Shown piece after piece: positions 34,598 through 45,649 of a stretch of DNA of 64,000 nt. Source of the DNA: Promicromonospora sp049532985 (lineage in GTDB: Bacteria > Actinomycetota > Actinomycetes > Actinomycetales > Cellulomonadaceae). Position 1 is the first letter of the stretch, and the number at the start of each line of letters is the position of its first letter. Below the pieces are notes generated by a model, which was given only the letters and a program-made list of their open reading frames with translations, was not told where the DNA came from and did not search any database. Location: positions 2,542,001 through 2,606,000 of the forward strand of contig NZ_CP186693.1 of assembly GCF_049532985.1 (NCBI RefSeq). The letters run 5' to 3'. The position numbers were made by a program, and so were the translations under genes.

Positions 34598-34687
34598 GGT
34601 ACGGAGAGGTCCTTAGGCATGGTCCGGGCGGTCGGCGCCCGGCAGAGGTCGGGGCGGCAGGGTGTCCTGGAGCGGGCTCCGGACGGG

Positions 34688-35911
34688 TCAGCCGCCGAAG
34701 AGGTGACTGATCCAGGAGACGACGTCGTCGAAGCGCGCCCCGATCAGTCCGAAGAAGGTCTGCCCCGCCGAGGTCGAGGCCAGGGCCGCGAGCACGGCGG
34801 CGACTCCCGCCGCCGACAGCAGCGTGAGCTGGGTGTTCGAGATCCGCGTCCGGTACAGCTGCGAGACGCCCTTGGCGTCCACGAGCTTGCCCCCGACGCG
34901 CAGGCGGGTGAGGAACGTCGAGGCCATGCCGGCACGACCCTTGTCGAGGAACTCGACGAGCGTCGCGTGCGTGCCGACGGCGACGATGAGCTCGGCACCC
35001 TTGTCGTCGGCGAGCAGCATCGTGATGTCCTCGCTGGTGCCGGTCGCCGGGAAGACGACCGGGTCCACACCCAGCGCCTTCACGCGCTCCAGCCCCGGGG
35101 CCTTGCCGTCGCGGTAGGCGTGCACCACGATCTCGGCACCGCAGGCCAGCGCCCGATCGGAGACGGAGTCCATGTCGCCCACGATCATGTCGGGCTGCCA
35201 GCCCGCGTCGATGATCGCGTCCGCACCGCCGTCGACGCCGATGAGCACCGGCGAGTTCTCCCGGATGTAGGACCGCAGCAGGGCGAGGTCCTCCCGGTAG
35301 TGGTAGCCGCGCACCACGATCAGCACCTGCCGGCCCGCGATCGGGGTCCGGATGTCGGGCACGCCGACTCCGTCCAGCAGGAGGTCCCGCTCGCGGCGCA
35401 GGTACGTCATGGTGTTCTCGGCGAACCGCTCGATCTCGGCCGACAGGCCCTCGCGCGCGGCCGTCATGCTCTCGGCGACGGTCCGGGGCGTCTGGTAGGT
35501 CCCCTGCGCCACGACCTCGCCGCCCACGACGACCTCGCCGCCCACGATCGCGACGTCCGCGTGCTCGTCGATCCCCATGATCGAGGGGCCCAGGTCGTCC
35601 ACCAGGACGATCCCGGCCTCGACCAGGATGTTCGGGCCCGTGTTGGGGTACCGGCCCGAGGTCGACGGGGCAGCGTTCAGGACGGCCACGGGTGCCGCGG
35701 AGACCAGCGCGTCCGCGGCGACACGGTCGATGTCCACGTGGTCGATCACGGCGACGTCGCCCGGGTTGAGCCGGGCGGTCAGCTCCTTCGTGCGGGCCCC
35801 GATCCGGGCGGGCCCGTGCACGGCAGCTCCGGGGACGGTCGCCTCGTCGGCGTCGGCGCTCTTCGACGGGCCCTTGTCGGCGCGCTTGTCGGGTCGGGAG
35901 ATCAGCTTCAT
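34688..35911 (-). CDS. steA: SteA-like cell division-associated protein
   Basis: A 407-residue protein of the SteA family. It has a nucleotide-binding-like core with GVDGGADAIIDAGWQPDMIV, GDMDSVSD and TGTSEDITMLLA (thiamin-pyrophosphokinase-like fold) and a C-terminal hydrophobic segment (LTLLSAAGVAAVLAALAS). In Corynebacterium SteA works with SteB in cell separation (family knowledge); SteB is not obvious here unless mctB fills that place. ATG 35911 is 5 bases after the recN stop. Confidence 0.85.
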   Translation of the reverse strand: MKLISRPDKRADKGPSKSADADEATVPGAAVHGPARIGARTKELTARLNPGDVAVIDHVDIDRVAADALVSAAPVAVLNAAPSTSGRYPNTGPNILVEAGIVLVDDLGPSIMGIDEHADVAIVGGEVVVGGEVVAQGTYQTPRTVAESMTAAREGLSAEIERFAENTMTYLRRERDLLLDGVGVPDIRTPIAGRQVLIVVRGYHYREDLALLRSYIRENSPVLIGVDGGADAIIDAGWQPDMIVGDMDSVSDRALACGAEIVVHAYRDGKAPGLERVKALGVDPVVFPATGTSEDITMLLADDKGAELIVAVGTHATLVEFLDKGRAGMASTFLTRLRVGGKLVDAKGVSQLYRTRISNTQLTLLSAAGVAAVLAALASTSAGQTFFGLIGARFDDVVSWISHLFGG

Positions 35912-35916
35912 CCGCT

Positions 35917-37659
35917 CTATCGTCCCACGACCGAGGACTCCAGGAGCTCCAGCGCGTGGGTACGCGCCGTCTCCGAGTCGTCCTGGCCGGACAGCATCCG
36001 CGCCAGCTCGCGGACCCGGGCGTCCGCGGTCACCTCACGCACCCCGGTGACCGTGATCATCCCGTCATCTGCGGCGTCCTCGTCGGAGCTCTTGGTGACC
36101 ACCAGGTGCGCGTCCGCGAACGCCGCGACCTGCGCCAGGTGGGTCACGACGACCACCTGGGTGCTGCGGCCGAGCTGCGCCAGGCGGCGGCCCACCTCGA
36201 CGGCGGCACGGCCGCCGACGCCGGCGTCGACCTCGTCGAAGACGAACGTGCTGCGCGGCGTGTCCGCCGTGCGCTCGGCCGCGGCACCGCCGGACGTCGC
36301 CAGCGCCACCTCCAGCGCGAGCATCACCCGGGAGAGCTCACCGCCCGAGGCCCCCTTGCCGAGCGGCCGCTCGGGCGCCCCGGGGTGCGGCACCAGGAGG
36401 AACGTCACCTGGTCGGCGCCGAACGGCCCCGGTTCCTCCAGCGGCTGCACCGAGACCACGAGGTGGGCGCCGCCCATGGCCAGACCGTGCAGCTCGTTCG
36501 TGACGGCCGTGGCCAGCTCGGACGCGCCCCGCGTGCGCTCGGCGGTGAGGATCTCTGCCAGCCGGGCCAGCTCGCCGTCCAGCTCGGCCACGCGGTCCCG
36601 CATCGAGGCGAGCCGGTCGCCGCCGTCGTCCAGGTCGAGCAGGCGCAGGCCCGCGTCGCTGGCCCACTGCAGCACCTCGTCGATGCTCTCGCCGTAGGAG
36701 CGGGTCAGGGCGTTCAGCTCCGCCATGCGGTTGTGCGCCGTCTCCAGGCCCGCCGGGTCCGCCTGCAGGTCGTCGACGTAGGCGGCCACGTCGGTCGCCA
36801 CGTCCGACAGGAGGTAGCCCACCTCGGCGAACCGGGTGGCCAGCGCACCGAGCGCCGCGTCCGAGTGCGCCGCGGACTCCAGGGCACGCCGCGCCCGCTC
36901 CACCAGGGCGATCGCGTTCTCGCGCGCTCCCTCGGCGTCCTCGCCCGCCACCGCCTCGTGCGCCTCGGTGGCCGCGGTGCGCAGGCCCTCGGCGTTGGAC
37001 AGCCGCTCGATCAGGGCCTGCAGCTCGGCGTCCTCCCCCGACTGGGGGTCCACCCGCTCGATCTCCTCCAGGCCGATCCGCAGCAGCTCGACCTCGCGTG
37101 CCCGCTCGGCGCCGCGCGCCTCCAGGTCCGCGATCTCGGCGAGCAGCCCCCCGCGTTCGGTCCACGCGGCGCGGTACGACGCCAGGACGCGCTGATGGGC
37201 CGGGCCCACGAAGGTGTCCAGGGCGTCCCGCTGCTTGGCCGCCGTGCGCAGCCGGAGCTGGTCGGCCTGGCCGTGCACGGTGAACAGGTCCTCGGCGATC
37301 TCCGCGAGCACGCCCTGGGGCACGGCACGCCCGCCCAGGTGGGCACGCGACCGGCCGTCGGCGATGGTGCGCAGGATCACGACCGTGCCGTCGTCCTCCA
37401 CCTCGCCGCCCGCCTCGTCGACGCGTTCCAGCACGGCGTCCCGGCCCGAGACGCGGACGCGGCCCTCGACCGCCGCCGACGACGCGCCCGGGCGCACCGA
37501 CTGCGGGTCCGCCTTGGCGCCCATGAGCAGGTTGAGGCCCGTGAGCACCATCGTCTTGCCGGCACCCGTCTCGCCCGTGATGACGGTCAGGCCGTCGGAC
37601 AGGGGTACCCGGGCCGAGCGGATGACGCCCAGGTTCTCGATAGCGATCTCCTCGAGCAC
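35917..37659 (-). CDS. recN: DNA repair ATPase RecN
   Basis: A 580-residue SMC-like protein for double-strand break repair. Walker A is TGETGAGKTMVL (about 30), a long central coiled coil runs from about 150 to 370, the signature is ASGGELSRVMLALEV and Walker B is TFVFDEVDAGVGG. The full length and all motifs are present. Start: GTG 37659, 8 bases after the nadK stop. It is part of a tight minus-strand run with nadK and tlyA. Confidence 0.96.
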   Translation of the reverse strand: MLEEIAIENLGVIRSARVPLSDGLTVITGETGAGKTMVLTGLNLLMGAKADPQSVRPGASSAAVEGRVRVSGRDAVLERVDEAGGEVEDDGTVVILRTIADGRSRAHLGGRAVPQGVLAEIAEDLFTVHGQADQLRLRTAAKQRDALDTFVGPAHQRVLASYRAAWTERGGLLAEIADLEARGAERAREVELLRIGLEEIERVDPQSGEDAELQALIERLSNAEGLRTAATEAHEAVAGEDAEGARENAIALVERARRALESAAHSDAALGALATRFAEVGYLLSDVATDVAAYVDDLQADPAGLETAHNRMAELNALTRSYGESIDEVLQWASDAGLRLLDLDDGGDRLASMRDRVAELDGELARLAEILTAERTRGASELATAVTNELHGLAMGGAHLVVSVQPLEEPGPFGADQVTFLLVPHPGAPERPLGKGASGGELSRVMLALEVALATSGGAAAERTADTPRSTFVFDEVDAGVGGRAAVEVGRRLAQLGRSTQVVVVTHLAQVAAFADAHLVVTKSSDEDAADDGMITVTGVREVTADARVRELARMLSGQDDSETARTHALELLESSVVGR

Positions 37660-37667
37660 CTGACTCC

Positions 37668-38615
37668 TTAGTTCTCTGGTGTGGTGTCGGCTGGGTCAGA
37701 AGGTACATCCTGCGCCTGCGCGTGCCCCGACCCGACACGGTCCCGCCAGCCCGACACGGGCAGGTTGAACTTCGACACGAGCCGGTCCGTGAACGGGGCG
37801 TTGGACAGGCGTGCGAGGCGCACGGTACCGCCCTGGCGCACCACGACGCGAGACCCGCGGGGCAGCCGGATCTCCCGGCGCCCGTCACAGGTCAGCACGC
37901 CCTCGACCGTCGACTGCGGCAGCACGTCGACCGTGTACCGCGACTTCGGGCCGATCACGAGCGGCCGCGCGAACAGCGCGTGCGCGGACAGCGGCACCAT
38001 GAGCACGGCGTCGACGTCGGGCCAGATCACCGGGCCACCGCCCGAGAAGGCGTGCGCCGTGGAGCCGGTCGCCGTGGCCATCACGACCCCGTCGCAGCCG
38101 AAGGACAGCAGCGGGCGGCCGTCCACCCCGATCGCCACCTCCAGCATGCGGTCGCGCGTCGCCTTCTCCACGGTGGCCTCGTTGAGGGCCCAGCCCACCA
38201 CGGGCTCCGCCGTGCCGGGCAGGTGCACGGTCACGTCGACCGTCGCGCGCTCCTCGACCTCGTAGTCCCGCGCGGCCAGGCGCTGCACGGCGGCCCGCAG
38301 GTCCTCCCGCTCGGACTCCGCGAGAAAGCCCACGTGGCCCAGGTTCACGCCGAGCAGCGGCACGTCCGTGCCCCGCGTCAGCTCTGCGGCACGCAGGATG
38401 GTGCCGTCACCGCCCAGCACCATGACGACCTCGGCGTTGTGCACGCCCTCCGCGACCCGCTTGGCGGCCATGTGGTCGCCGAACTCCTCGGCCAGCGCGT
38501 CGTCGTGCAGCGTGTACTCGAAGCCCGCCGACTTCAGCTCGCGCAGGGCCTCGGCCAGCGCCGCGACCGCCTGGGGACGCCCGCCATGGGTCACGATCAG
38601 CACACGCCTGGTCAC
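37668..38615 (-). CDS. nadK: NAD kinase
   Basis: A 315-residue enzyme that phosphorylates NAD to NADP. Motifs: GGDG in VMVLGGDGTILRAAEL, NLGHVGFLAE, the NE pair in ALNEATVEK and the glycine-rich stretch ATATGSTAHAFSGGGP. The C-terminal tail of about 25 residues after LPVSGWRDR is extra and polar. GTG 38615 overlaps the tlyA stop in GTGA. Confidence 0.96.
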   Translation of the reverse strand: MTRRVLIVTHGGRPQAVAALAEALRELKSAGFEYTLHDDALAEEFGDHMAAKRVAEGVHNAEVVMVLGGDGTILRAAELTRGTDVPLLGVNLGHVGFLAESEREDLRAAVQRLAARDYEVEERATVDVTVHLPGTAEPVVGWALNEATVEKATRDRMLEVAIGVDGRPLLSFGCDGVVMATATGSTAHAFSGGGPVIWPDVDAVLMVPLSAHALFARPLVIGPKSRYTVDVLPQSTVEGVLTCDGRREIRLPRGSRVVVRQGGTVRLARLSNAPFTDRLVSKFNLPVSGWRDRVGSGHAQAQDVPSDPADTTPEN

Positions 38616-39556
38616 GGCTCCCGCTCCTCTCGCTCGTCCACCCGTTCCCCGACGACGACGGCCGGCGGCTCCGGCGGGTGACCGGGTACCGCCGCGGGCC
38701 CACCCTGGGCAGGATCCCACGCCACGGCCGCGGCGACGGCGTCGGCCACCGCGCCGTCCGTGTCTCCGTCAGCTCCGTGGTCCGCGTCCGCCGACCGGCC
38801 GGGTGTCAGCCACAGGAAGAACTCACGGTTGCCGCTCGGTCCGGGCAGGGGGCTCGGCACGACCGCACGGGTCCGCAGGCCCGATCCGGCAGCGGCCCGG
38901 GACACGGTCCGCACCGCGTCGGCGTGCAGCGCGGGGTCACGCACCACGCCACCGCTGCCCAGCCGCTCGCGCCCGACCTCGAACTGCGGCTTGACCATCA
39001 GCAGCGCCTGGGCGCCGGGTTCCAGCACGCCCGCGACGGCCGGCAGCACCACGGTGAGCGAGATGAAGGAGAGGTCGGCGACCACGAGGTCCGGGGACCG
39101 GGCCAGGTCGTCCGGCGTCAGGTCACGCACGTTGAGACCCTCGACCACCGTCACGCGGTCGTCATGACGCAGCGCGGGGACGAGCTGGTCGTGCCCCACG
39201 TCGACGGCGACCACGTGCGCCGCCCCCCGCCGCAGCAGCACGTCGGTGAAACCGCCCGTGGACGCACCGAGGTCGGCGCAGTACGCACCCTCGACCTGCG
39301 GCCCGCCCGGCACACGGGCCAGCGCGTCCAGGGCACCGGCCAGCTTGAGCGCCGCCCGGGAGGCGAACTCGTGCTCGGGGTCGGCGCCGGGCACCACCAC
39401 CACGTCGGCGCCGTCCGCCACCGCCGACGACGGCTTGACCACCGCGCGTCCCGCGACCCGCACCCGCCCGGCGGCGACGAGCTCCGCGGCATGCCGCCGG
39501 GACCGGGCCAGCCCGCGGCGCACCAGCTCCGCGTCCACCCGTGTGCTCGCTGTCAT
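38612..39556 (-). CDS. tlyA: TlyA family rRNA 2'-O-methyltransferase
   Basis: A 314-residue protein with an N-terminal S4 RNA-binding domain (about 5-60, RVDAELVRRGLARSRRHAAE) and a FtsJ-like methyltransferase domain with SAM motif DLGASTGGFTDVLLRRGA. TlyA methylates ribose on 16S and/or 23S rRNA and makes mycobacteria sensitive to capreomycin (family knowledge). A tail of about 55 acidic/Pro residues is unusual. Start: ATG 39556; GTG 39565 is also possible. The nadK start overlaps its stop. Confidence 0.93.
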   Translation of the reverse strand: MTASTRVDAELVRRGLARSRRHAAELVAAGRVRVAGRAVVKPSSAVADGADVVVVPGADPEHEFASRAALKLAGALDALARVPGGPQVEGAYCADLGASTGGFTDVLLRRGAAHVVAVDVGHDQLVPALRHDDRVTVVEGLNVRDLTPDDLARSPDLVVADLSFISLTVVLPAVAGVLEPGAQALLMVKPQFEVGRERLGSGGVVRDPALHADAVRTVSRAAAGSGLRTRAVVPSPLPGPSGNREFFLWLTPGRSADADHGADGDTDGAVADAVAAAVAWDPAQGGPAAVPGHPPEPPAVVVGERVDEREEREP

Positions 39557-39567
39557 CGTCACCACCG

Positions 39568-39753
39568 TCAGGCGTCACCGCTCAGGTGCGCCCGCAGGGC
39601 GTCGTGGACCGCCTCGAACCGGGCGACATGGTCGGCCGGGGGCAGCTCGTCGAGCCCGTCGAGCGCGTCGAGGGCGCCGCGGACCCCCTCCTGGGCATCC
39701 GCCGGGGCACCGGCCGGGTCCAGGGGTTCCTCGATCTCGTAGAACTCGTCCAT
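39568..39753 (-). CDS. small acidic conserved protein
   Basis: A 61-residue acidic protein beginning MDEFYEIEEPLDP and ending in a helix (ADHVARFEAVHDALRAHLSG). Small proteins of this kind often precede tlyA in actinobacteria (recalled, not checked). It has no catalytic motif; the helical end suggests a partner-binding role. ATG 39753 has GGAG 12 bases upstream, rather far. The tlyA start follows its stop by 11 bases, so they are probably one transcript. Confidence 0.7.
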   Translation of the reverse strand: MDEFYEIEEPLDPAGAPADAQEGVRGALDALDGLDELPPADHVARFEAVHDALRAHLSGDA

Positions 39754-40062
39754 CGTGCGTCAACGCTCCACTGTGCTCGTCGTGCCCAACTGTGCTCGTC
39801 GTGCCCGTCGACCCACCGCCTCCGCGCACGGCTGGTCCTGCGTCCTGCCTGACCATCCTGCCTGACACGGTACCCGCCGCCCCCGACAGAACCCGGGAGC
39901 ACGGAACACCTGCCCCGTACCTCCGGACCGCACCTGCCCCGCGAGGCGAGGTCACTCTGCGTCGACAACGTCTACACCGAGTGACCAGTGCCCGCGAGGC
40001 CACCTGCCCGGCGACCCGGCTCGCCGGGCCGCCGTCGGCCCGTACGTATCGGCCCGTACGCG
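39754..40062. other. 309-base gap with a short tandem duplication
   Basis: No gene is seen. ACTGTGCTCGTCGTGCCC occurs twice in tandem (39770-39788 and 39789-39806). Further left on the minus strand the gap probably holds a promoter for the small gene-tlyA-nadK-recN run, but no boxes are clear. CGGCCCGTACG appears twice near 40035-40056. Confidence 0.5.
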
Positions 40063-41066
40063 TCAGACCGGGAGCTCGGGCACCGTCGAGGGGTCCAGCT
40101 TCTCCCCCGCGTCGACGGCCGCCCAGGCCGCGGCGCACGCGGCACGGGCCAGGTCGATCCCGCTGCCGTCCAGCCGCAAAGCGCCGTCGGCCACCTGCGC
40201 GGCCGACGTACCGCAGACGTGCCAGCCGTCCACCAGGGCCGGGGCCGCGTGCGGCTCCAGGAGCGCCCGCAGGTCCGCAGCCAGGTACGACGGGCGTTCC
40301 CCCGGCACGGCCAGCACCGCGTCACGCGCCGTGGAGACGCCGGTCAGCACGTGCAGTCCCGGGTACCCACCGCCGCGGGCTCCGGCCAGGTCGGTGTCGA
40401 GGCGGTCGCCGATCACCAGCGGACGGCTGGCCTCGGCGCGCTCGACCGCGAGCCGGTACATGGTGGGCGACGGCTTGCCCGCGCTGTCGGGCACGACACC
40501 CGTCGCCGACCGCACAGCCGCGACCAGCGCCCCGTTCCCGGGCGCGAAACCACGCGCGGTCGGCAGCGAGAGGTCCAGGTTGCTCGCCACGTGCCACGCC
40601 CCGCGGCCCACGGCGTACGCGGCCTCGGCGAGCTGGGTCCAGCCGACCTCGGGGGCATAGCCCTGCGCGACGGCGTCCGGATCGTCGTCCGCCGACCCCA
40701 CCACGGTGAAGCCCGCCGCGCGGACGGCGGTCACCAGCCCCTTGCCGCCCACCACCAGCACCTTCGCCCCCGGATCCAGCCGGGTGGTCAGCAGCGCGGC
40801 GCACGCCTGCGCCGCCGTCATCACCTCGGCCGGCTCGGTCGGGATGTCGAGGCCGGTGAGCTGGCTCGCGACGTCCTCCGGCTCACGCGAGGCGTTGTTC
40901 GTCACGAACACCAGGCGCATCCCGCCCGACCGCGCGGCGGTCAGGCTTGCCGAGGCGTGCTCGACGGGCAGATGCCCCTTGTAGGCCACGCCGTCGAGAT
41001 CGACGAGCGCGAGGTCGTACGCCGTCGCGAGCGGGACGTCGCTCGCGAGCAGTCCGCCCGCGCCCG

Positions 41067-41070
<4 letters not shown>
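40063..41070 (-). CDS. HAD-superfamily (IIA, NagD-like) phosphatase
   Basis: A 335-residue phosphatase of the NagD / phosphoglycolate-phosphatase-like group. It has nucleophile motif LALVDLDGVAYKG, the Thr/Asn motif FVTNNASREPEDVA, Lys in GKPSPTMYRLA and the acidic motif VIGDRLDTDLAGARGG. In actinobacteria this group includes the glycerol-3-phosphate and phosphoglycolate phosphatases (family knowledge); the substrate is not shown here. ATG 41070 overlaps the stop of the upstream repeat protein in ATGA. Confidence 0.88.
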
Positions 41071-43463
<2,393 letters not shown>

Positions 43464-43556
43464 GGTGTTCCCTTCGATGACAGATGCCCGCACATTCTCC
43501 CATGCGCGCAGCCGTCTCCGAGGGTCAGAACGCTGTGACGTGCGCTGCCGGCGGCC

Positions 43557-45374
43557 TCACACGCGTGCCGGGACCACCTCCGGGTTGTAGGCGTCCGGGG
43601 TCCGCACGATCCGCACCCCGATCACCACCAGCGCCGCCACGACGAGCAGCAGCACCACCAGTCCGGCGTTGAACCCGAGCCCGAAGATCCACAGGTACCC
43701 GATCCCGCCCGCCGCGAGACAGTAGTAGGTCATCGGCAGGATCGTCCTGCGGATGAGGTCGCCCTCGCGGCCGAGCAGGCCCACGGTCGCGGCGGCCGCG
43801 ACGACGTTGTGCACGGCCACCATGTTGCCCGCCGCACCGCCCACGGCCTGCAGGGCGGCGACGGTCTCGGGCGACGCCGCACCGATGCCGAGGCCGGTGT
43901 TGAACTGGAACAGCGAGAACATCATGTTGGACACCGTGTTGGACCCCGCTACGAACGCACCCAGGGCACCGATGAACGGCGACACGATCGGCCAGCCCTG
44001 GCCGGCGAGGTCGGCAGCCGCCTGGGCCACCGTGACGGGCATCGAGTCGAGCCCGGCCCCGTTGAAGTCGGGCCCGGAGTTGATGAAGATGCGCACCAGG
44101 GGCACCGCGCACAGCAGCGCGAACGCCGCCCCGCCGAGCTGGGCGCCCGCGACCCGCCACGAGGCGGCGATCTGCGACCGCCGCATGCCGTGCAGCACGT
44201 AGGTGACCAGGCACGCGAGCAGGAAGATCGCCCCCGGGGAGTAGAGGAGGTCCATGTTCTGGCTGATCCCGGTGCCGAAGATGTCGGGTACCTCGATGAC
44301 GGCGGGGCCGGTGAGGAACTCCTTGATCGCGGGGACGTTCCGGGTCAGGAGCAGCAGCGCCGCCACGATCACGTACGGGGACCAGGCACGCACCATCGAC
44401 ATGCTGCGGGTCAGCGTGGCCGCCTCCTGCGTGGGGTCCACGGTGCCCATCCAGCGGTCGCTCCAGCGTTCCCGCGGTGGGAAGTCCCACACGTCCTTGG
44501 GCATGAGGAAGCCCTTGGACGACGTGAACATCACCAGCACCAGCCCGAGGAACCCGCCGAGCAGCGACGGGAACTCCGGCCCCAGCACGTAGGCCACGGT
44601 CACGTACGGCACGATCATCGCGAGGGCCGCGTAGACGGCGAACGGCGCGACGGCGAGCCCGGCCCGGAACGACCGCTTCTCGCCGTAGAACCCGCACATG
44701 AGCGTGACGAGGATGAGCGGCACCAGGATGCCGACGATGGCGTGGACGGTCGCCACCTGCGTGGCGGTGTGGGCGACGAAGCCCAGGTGGTCCAGCCCGA
44801 GCGCGTCGGCGCGCGCCTGTACCTCGGGCGCCAGGGCGCCGGACGTGTCGGCCAGCCCAGTCCCGAGCCCGGTCAGCATGGGCGTCCCGACGGCGCCGAA
44901 GCTCACCGGCGTGGACTGGATGATGAGGCCCGCCATCACGGCGGCCGCGGCGGGGAACCCGAGCGCCAGGAGGAGCGGCGCGACGACGGCCGCCGGCGTG
45001 CCGAACCCGGCCGCACCCTCGATGAACGACCCGAACAGCCAGGCGACGATGATCACCTGGACCCGCCGGTCGGGGCTGATGGTGGTGAACCCGGCCCGGA
45101 TCGTGTGCAGCGCGCCGCTCTTGGTCAGGGTCTCCAGCATGAGCAGCGCGCCGAAGATGATCCAGAGCAGGCCCACCGCGATGAGCAGCCCCTGCACCAC
45201 GGACGCGCCGACGGCCACCGGTGACATCCGCCAGGCGAACAGAGCGATCACCACGACGACGGCGAGCCCGACGGGCATGGCGGTGCGGGCGGGCCAGCGG
45301 AACCCGAGGAGCAGGGTGCCGACCACGAGAATCGGGAGGAGAGCGAGCAGGGCGAGGACGCCGAGGTTGTCCAT
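43557..45374 (-). CDS. LctP-type L-lactate / glycolate permease
   Basis: A 605-residue permease of the LctP/GlcA family with about 14 membrane spans. Conserved blocks include FGSFIEGAAGFGTPAAVVAP, GLIIQSTPVSFGAVGTPM and GALGAFVAGSNTVSNMMFSL. The family takes up lactate or glycolate with protons. Because glcDEF and malate synthase follow in the same direction, glycolate is at least as likely as lactate. Start: ATG 45374 after CTGGAGTCACC. About 46 bases upstream is a near match to the IclR operator. Confidence 0.9.
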   Translation of the reverse strand: MDNLGVLALLALLPILVVGTLLLGFRWPARTAMPVGLAVVVVIALFAWRMSPVAVGASVVQGLLIAVGLLWIIFGALLMLETLTKSGALHTIRAGFTTISPDRRVQVIIVAWLFGSFIEGAAGFGTPAAVVAPLLLALGFPAAAAVMAGLIIQSTPVSFGAVGTPMLTGLGTGLADTSGALAPEVQARADALGLDHLGFVAHTATQVATVHAIVGILVPLILVTLMCGFYGEKRSFRAGLAVAPFAVYAALAMIVPYVTVAYVLGPEFPSLLGGFLGLVLVMFTSSKGFLMPKDVWDFPPRERWSDRWMGTVDPTQEAATLTRSMSMVRAWSPYVIVAALLLLTRNVPAIKEFLTGPAVIEVPDIFGTGISQNMDLLYSPGAIFLLACLVTYVLHGMRRSQIAASWRVAGAQLGGAAFALLCAVPLVRIFINSGPDFNGAGLDSMPVTVAQAAADLAGQGWPIVSPFIGALGAFVAGSNTVSNMMFSLFQFNTGLGIGAASPETVAALQAVGGAAGNMVAVHNVVAAAATVGLLGREGDLIRRTILPMTYYCLAAGGIGYLWIFGLGFNAGLVVLLLVVAALVVIGVRIVRTPDAYNPEVVPARV

Positions 45375-45419
45375 GGTGACTCCAGACCGGCCACGCTGCC
45401 GGGTAGGGTTCAGCGGATA

Positions 45420-45434
45420 TTTCGCATGTCGGAA
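45420..45434. promoter_or_regulatory. near match to the IclR operator before the permease
   Basis: TTTC-GCATGTC-GGAA fits the TTCC-N7-GGAA pattern found before iclR and aceB with one mismatch. It lies about 46 bases upstream of the permease start. Confidence 0.4.
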
Positions 45435-45649
45435 CTATCACTCCACGTACTGACAAACGTAGCAGTTACCTCGGGTCATGGGGAATGCCCGCCACGAAGT
45501 CGCGACGCATATCTTCGACTGCCCCCGAATCACCCCACCCAGAACCCTCCTTTCGTTGAGCCGGGCATCCAGCCGTGCCAGCGTCGAACTGGGCCCGCCG
45601 ACAGACATACCGCGGGTAGTCAGCTCGACGAGGAGAACGGACGCAGATC